From Lysobacter sp. yr284 (GTDB lineage: Bacteria > Pseudomonadota > Gammaproteobacteria > Xanthomonadales > Xanthomonadaceae): a DNA stretch of 64,000 bases. This document shows positions 63,001 through 64,000 of the stretch, piece after piece. The notes beneath the pieces were generated by a model that worked only from the letters and a program-made list of their open reading frames with translations, was not told where the DNA came from and did not search any database. The translations under genes were made by a program, and so were the position numbers. Every line of letters begins with the position of its first letter. The stretch's first letter is position 1. The stretch covers positions 57,527-121,526 of the forward strand of contig NZ_FNPT01000016.1 in assembly GCF_900107375.1 (NCBI RefSeq). The letters are read 5' to 3'.

Positions 63001-64000
63001 GCGCTCGGCGAGGACGATGCGATCGTCTCCGGCGCCGAGCGCTGGAGTTGGAAGCGGCTGTCGGCGCGGGTCGCGCAGATCGCCGGGTGGCTGCGCCGCC
63101 GCGGCGTGCGTCCGGGCGACCGGGTCGCGCTGGCGCTGCCGAAGGAACCGGAGCTGATCGCCGCGATCCTGGCGATCATGCGCGCCGGCGCGGCCTACGT
63201 GCCGGTGGCGCTGGACTGCCCGCCCGAGCGTCTGGCGTTCATCGCCGGCGATGCCGGTATCGCGCGCCTGCTGACCAAGCGCGCGCATGCCGGGCTGGTG
63301 GAGGGCACCGCGCTGACCGCGCTGTGCCTCGACGATGTCGAGGTTTCCGCCGGGACCAGCGACGACGCGGCGTTGCTGACGTCGGACATCGAGCCGCAAA
63401 GCAGCGACAGCACCGCCTACCTGATCTACACCTCCGGCACCACCGGCACGCCGAAGGGCGTCGCGCTGAGCCACCGCAACCTGGTCAACTTCAGCCTGTG
63501 GCTCGGCGGTGCCGGGCTGTACGGCCGCGGCCAGGGCTTCACCCAGTTCGCCCCGCACACCTTCGACGCGTCCATCGGCGAGATCTTCGGCGCGCTGCTG
63601 GTCGGCGCGACCTTGCACCTGCTGTCCGACGAGTTGATCCAGGAACCGCGCGCGCTGGCCGCGTACCTGGGCGAGCACGCCATCGCCTTCGCCGCGTTCC
63701 CGCCGGCGTACCTGCAGCAGATCGACCCCGCGCAGGTGCCGGCGACCCTGAGCATCCTCACCGCCGGCTCGGCCCCGACCGTGGAACTGGCGCGCACCTG
63801 GAGCGCGCGCGGCCGCTACGTCAACGCCTACGGCCCGACCGAGACCACGGTGCTGTCCTCGGCCTGGATGCCGGCGGCCGACGACGCCGAACTGGCGGCC
63901 GGGCGGCTGTCGATCGGCCGGCCGGTGTCGAACACCACGATGTACGTCGTCGATGCGGCCGGCCAGTTGTGCGCGCCGGGCCTGCTCGGCGAAATCTGGA
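60001..64000 (+). CDS. Nonribosomal peptide synthetase beginning with an epimerization domain, 3' end beyond the window
   Basis: An open frame of more than 1,330 codons. Residues 1-60 have poor codon bias. An epimerization domain (62-490) then shows all usual motifs: LVPIQWRF, HHLVVDVVSW, DLESHGRPDL, QTVGWFTALYPLRL, HAGIGFGVLN and LFNYLG. A condensation domain (about 520-960) has YPCTGMQQGLLL, HHHALIDGWS and VGLFINSLPLRL. An adenylation domain (from about 985) has YTSGTTGTPKGV, FDASIGE and NAYGPTETTV. The specificity residues by hand read D-A-G-A-L-A-A-V-L, probably hydrophobic. GGAG lies before the ATG at 60001. Confidence 0.85.
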   Translation, partial: MVSLTPCVPEGTHRSADRSEAMDGALAPATGQRTGRLTLGANHPNRAVCIDATALAAGEQRLVPIQWRFLQADRHEHGRYVQYADVPLAEGIGRDQLQAALQAIVARHDALRLKFRESAGGWMAQYRAEALSAEAWDEALVEIDADAAQAPATAREHVQAQVDAAMAELDVKQGRLLRWLWLRDANGSRLLWVMHHLVVDVVSWQVLADDLATALDQLGRGEAVRLARKGATGYQDWAARLHDYAYSGEIDAEKRYWLDQLRAPAAALRLDGDDEAPTQASSRTHELRLSPALTRRLLDQATARHGLRIHELMTAALGRALGQWQQVDAIRIDLESHGRPDLSGVPGFDGVDLSQTVGWFTALYPLRLEGLRADLRGQLRAAGAALAAVPHAGIGFGVLNELARDEDLEQARAGRDSQVLFNYLGAFDPDRGGSRIGARRRRSHALGVEGGVEHGALTVRIDYSERQFQADTIAALAAQLERTLAEIADDEGGPGAGVGEGGDDAAAPAWSLADCTPAELQDLRRQYPTLQDLYPCTGMQQGLLLMSDGANPDGLYLTQLRLELDGADPQRLRASWVELVRRHPVLRTAFLDLGGDRLLQAVMGEVALPWRELDLSALADDQRQSELERVLDGERRRAFALGEAPPMRVLLARLDARRHCLAWTHHHALIDGWSMGLLAQELFQVYAGHDQNAAPPPYRDYIAWLESRDHQAAADYWQRYLDGLPLAASAALSARLDDEADADTAGPGEQRAHVLELPVALTAQLGRALKHEGVSLGTLILAAWGLLQSKYSAEEEVLFGYTTSGRPPELDGIERMVGLFINSLPLRLRIDPAQTLSAWLRQVQSMQLDHGDHGFLPLAAIQRACGARAGQALFNALVVVENFPLDRSLPSMDGQQLRVLDARGVERSDFPLNLIVYPGPRLTLKLAYQSRQFGDAAARDMLDRLGHLLAGVANGFDQRVGQLSPLSAAERERAVCEWNRSEVDYPLQRCAHEVFQQQAEALGEDDAIVSGAERWSWKRLSARVAQIAGWLRRRGVRPGDRVALALPKEPELIAAILAIMRAGAAYVPVALDCPPERLAFIAGDAGIARLLTKRAHAGLVEGTALTALCLDDVEVSAGTSDDAALLTSDIEPQSSDSTAYLIYTSGTTGTPKGVALSHRNLVNFSLWLGGAGLYGRGQGFTQFAPHTFDASIGEIFGALLVGATLHLLSDELIQEPRALAAYLGEHAIAFAAFPPAYLQQIDPAQVPATLSILTAGSAPTVELARTWSARGRYVNAYGPTETTVLSSAWMPAADDAELAAGRLSIGRPVSNTTMYVVDAAGQLCAPGLLGEIW

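Noticed and set aside
60109..63678. 1,189-aa frame on the minus strand
   Set aside because: It is the antisense shadow of the NRPS; its residues show no domain, while the plus frame carries E, C and A domain motifs.

Overview
The window is about 70% GC and looks like the chromosome of a Lysobacter-type member of the Xanthomonadaceae. Four things point there. Putative type IV secretion effectors carry XVIPCD-like tails next to lipoprotein genes. The cell-envelope/lipoate order rlpA-dacC-ybeD-lipB-lipA is present. The class II ribonucleotide reductase is split (nrdJ-a/nrdJ-b). A large NRPS gene runs off the right end. I saw no rRNA or tRNA genes, no CRISPR array and no clear insertion sequence. 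Assignments come from reading motifs by eye; no database was searched.

Left part (1-19.2 kb): small and accessory genes. There is a broken NTF2/DUF4440-like gene, two lipoprotein/effector pairs (2.2-3.8 kb, the effector damaged; 14.0-17.2 kb, apparently intact), a tyrosine phosphatase, a large HExxH metalloprotease-like protein, an alpha/beta hydrolase divergent from an AraC regulator, HEAT-repeat, YcxB-like, SIMPL and DUF1801 proteins, and a tight GNAT/zinc-ribbon/2H-phosphoesterase-like group.

Centre (19.4-32.9 kb): envelope and lipoate genes mltB-rlpA-dacC, then ybeD-lipB-lipA, with three minus-strand genes (SGNH hydrolase, FCP1-like phosphatase, anchored protein) sitting between dacC and ybeD. 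A third effector/immunity-like pair (28.9-30.2 kb, overlapping by ATGA) and the periplasmic protease prc follow. The three effector-like genes share tail motifs, and each has a lipobox protein directly upstream. That is the expected layout of X-Tfe/X-Tfi antibacterial pairs; the secretion machine itself is not in the window.

Right-centre (33-55 kb): an Ada-type alkyltransferase, Lrp/GNAT divergent pair, two EamA transporters, a MacAB-like export cluster (adaptor, ATPase, two permeases), a secreted DUF11 protein with a CRP/Clp-like palindrome upstream, a five-gene minus-strand run (AI-2E transporter, endonuclease V-like, HAD, leucyl aminopeptidase, lipoprotein), a yqjD/yqjE-like operon and degQ. 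Intergenic spaces here are rich in dispersed repeats, long perfect hairpins and one 22-bp minisatellite.

Right end (55-64 kb): a long hairpin-rich leader precedes nrdJ-a; a histone H1-like gene separates it from nrdJ-b, which contains an A-AAA-AAC slippery heptamer followed at once by a -1 frame stop. The window closes with an NRPS that begins, unusually, with an epimerization domain, followed by condensation and adenylation domains.
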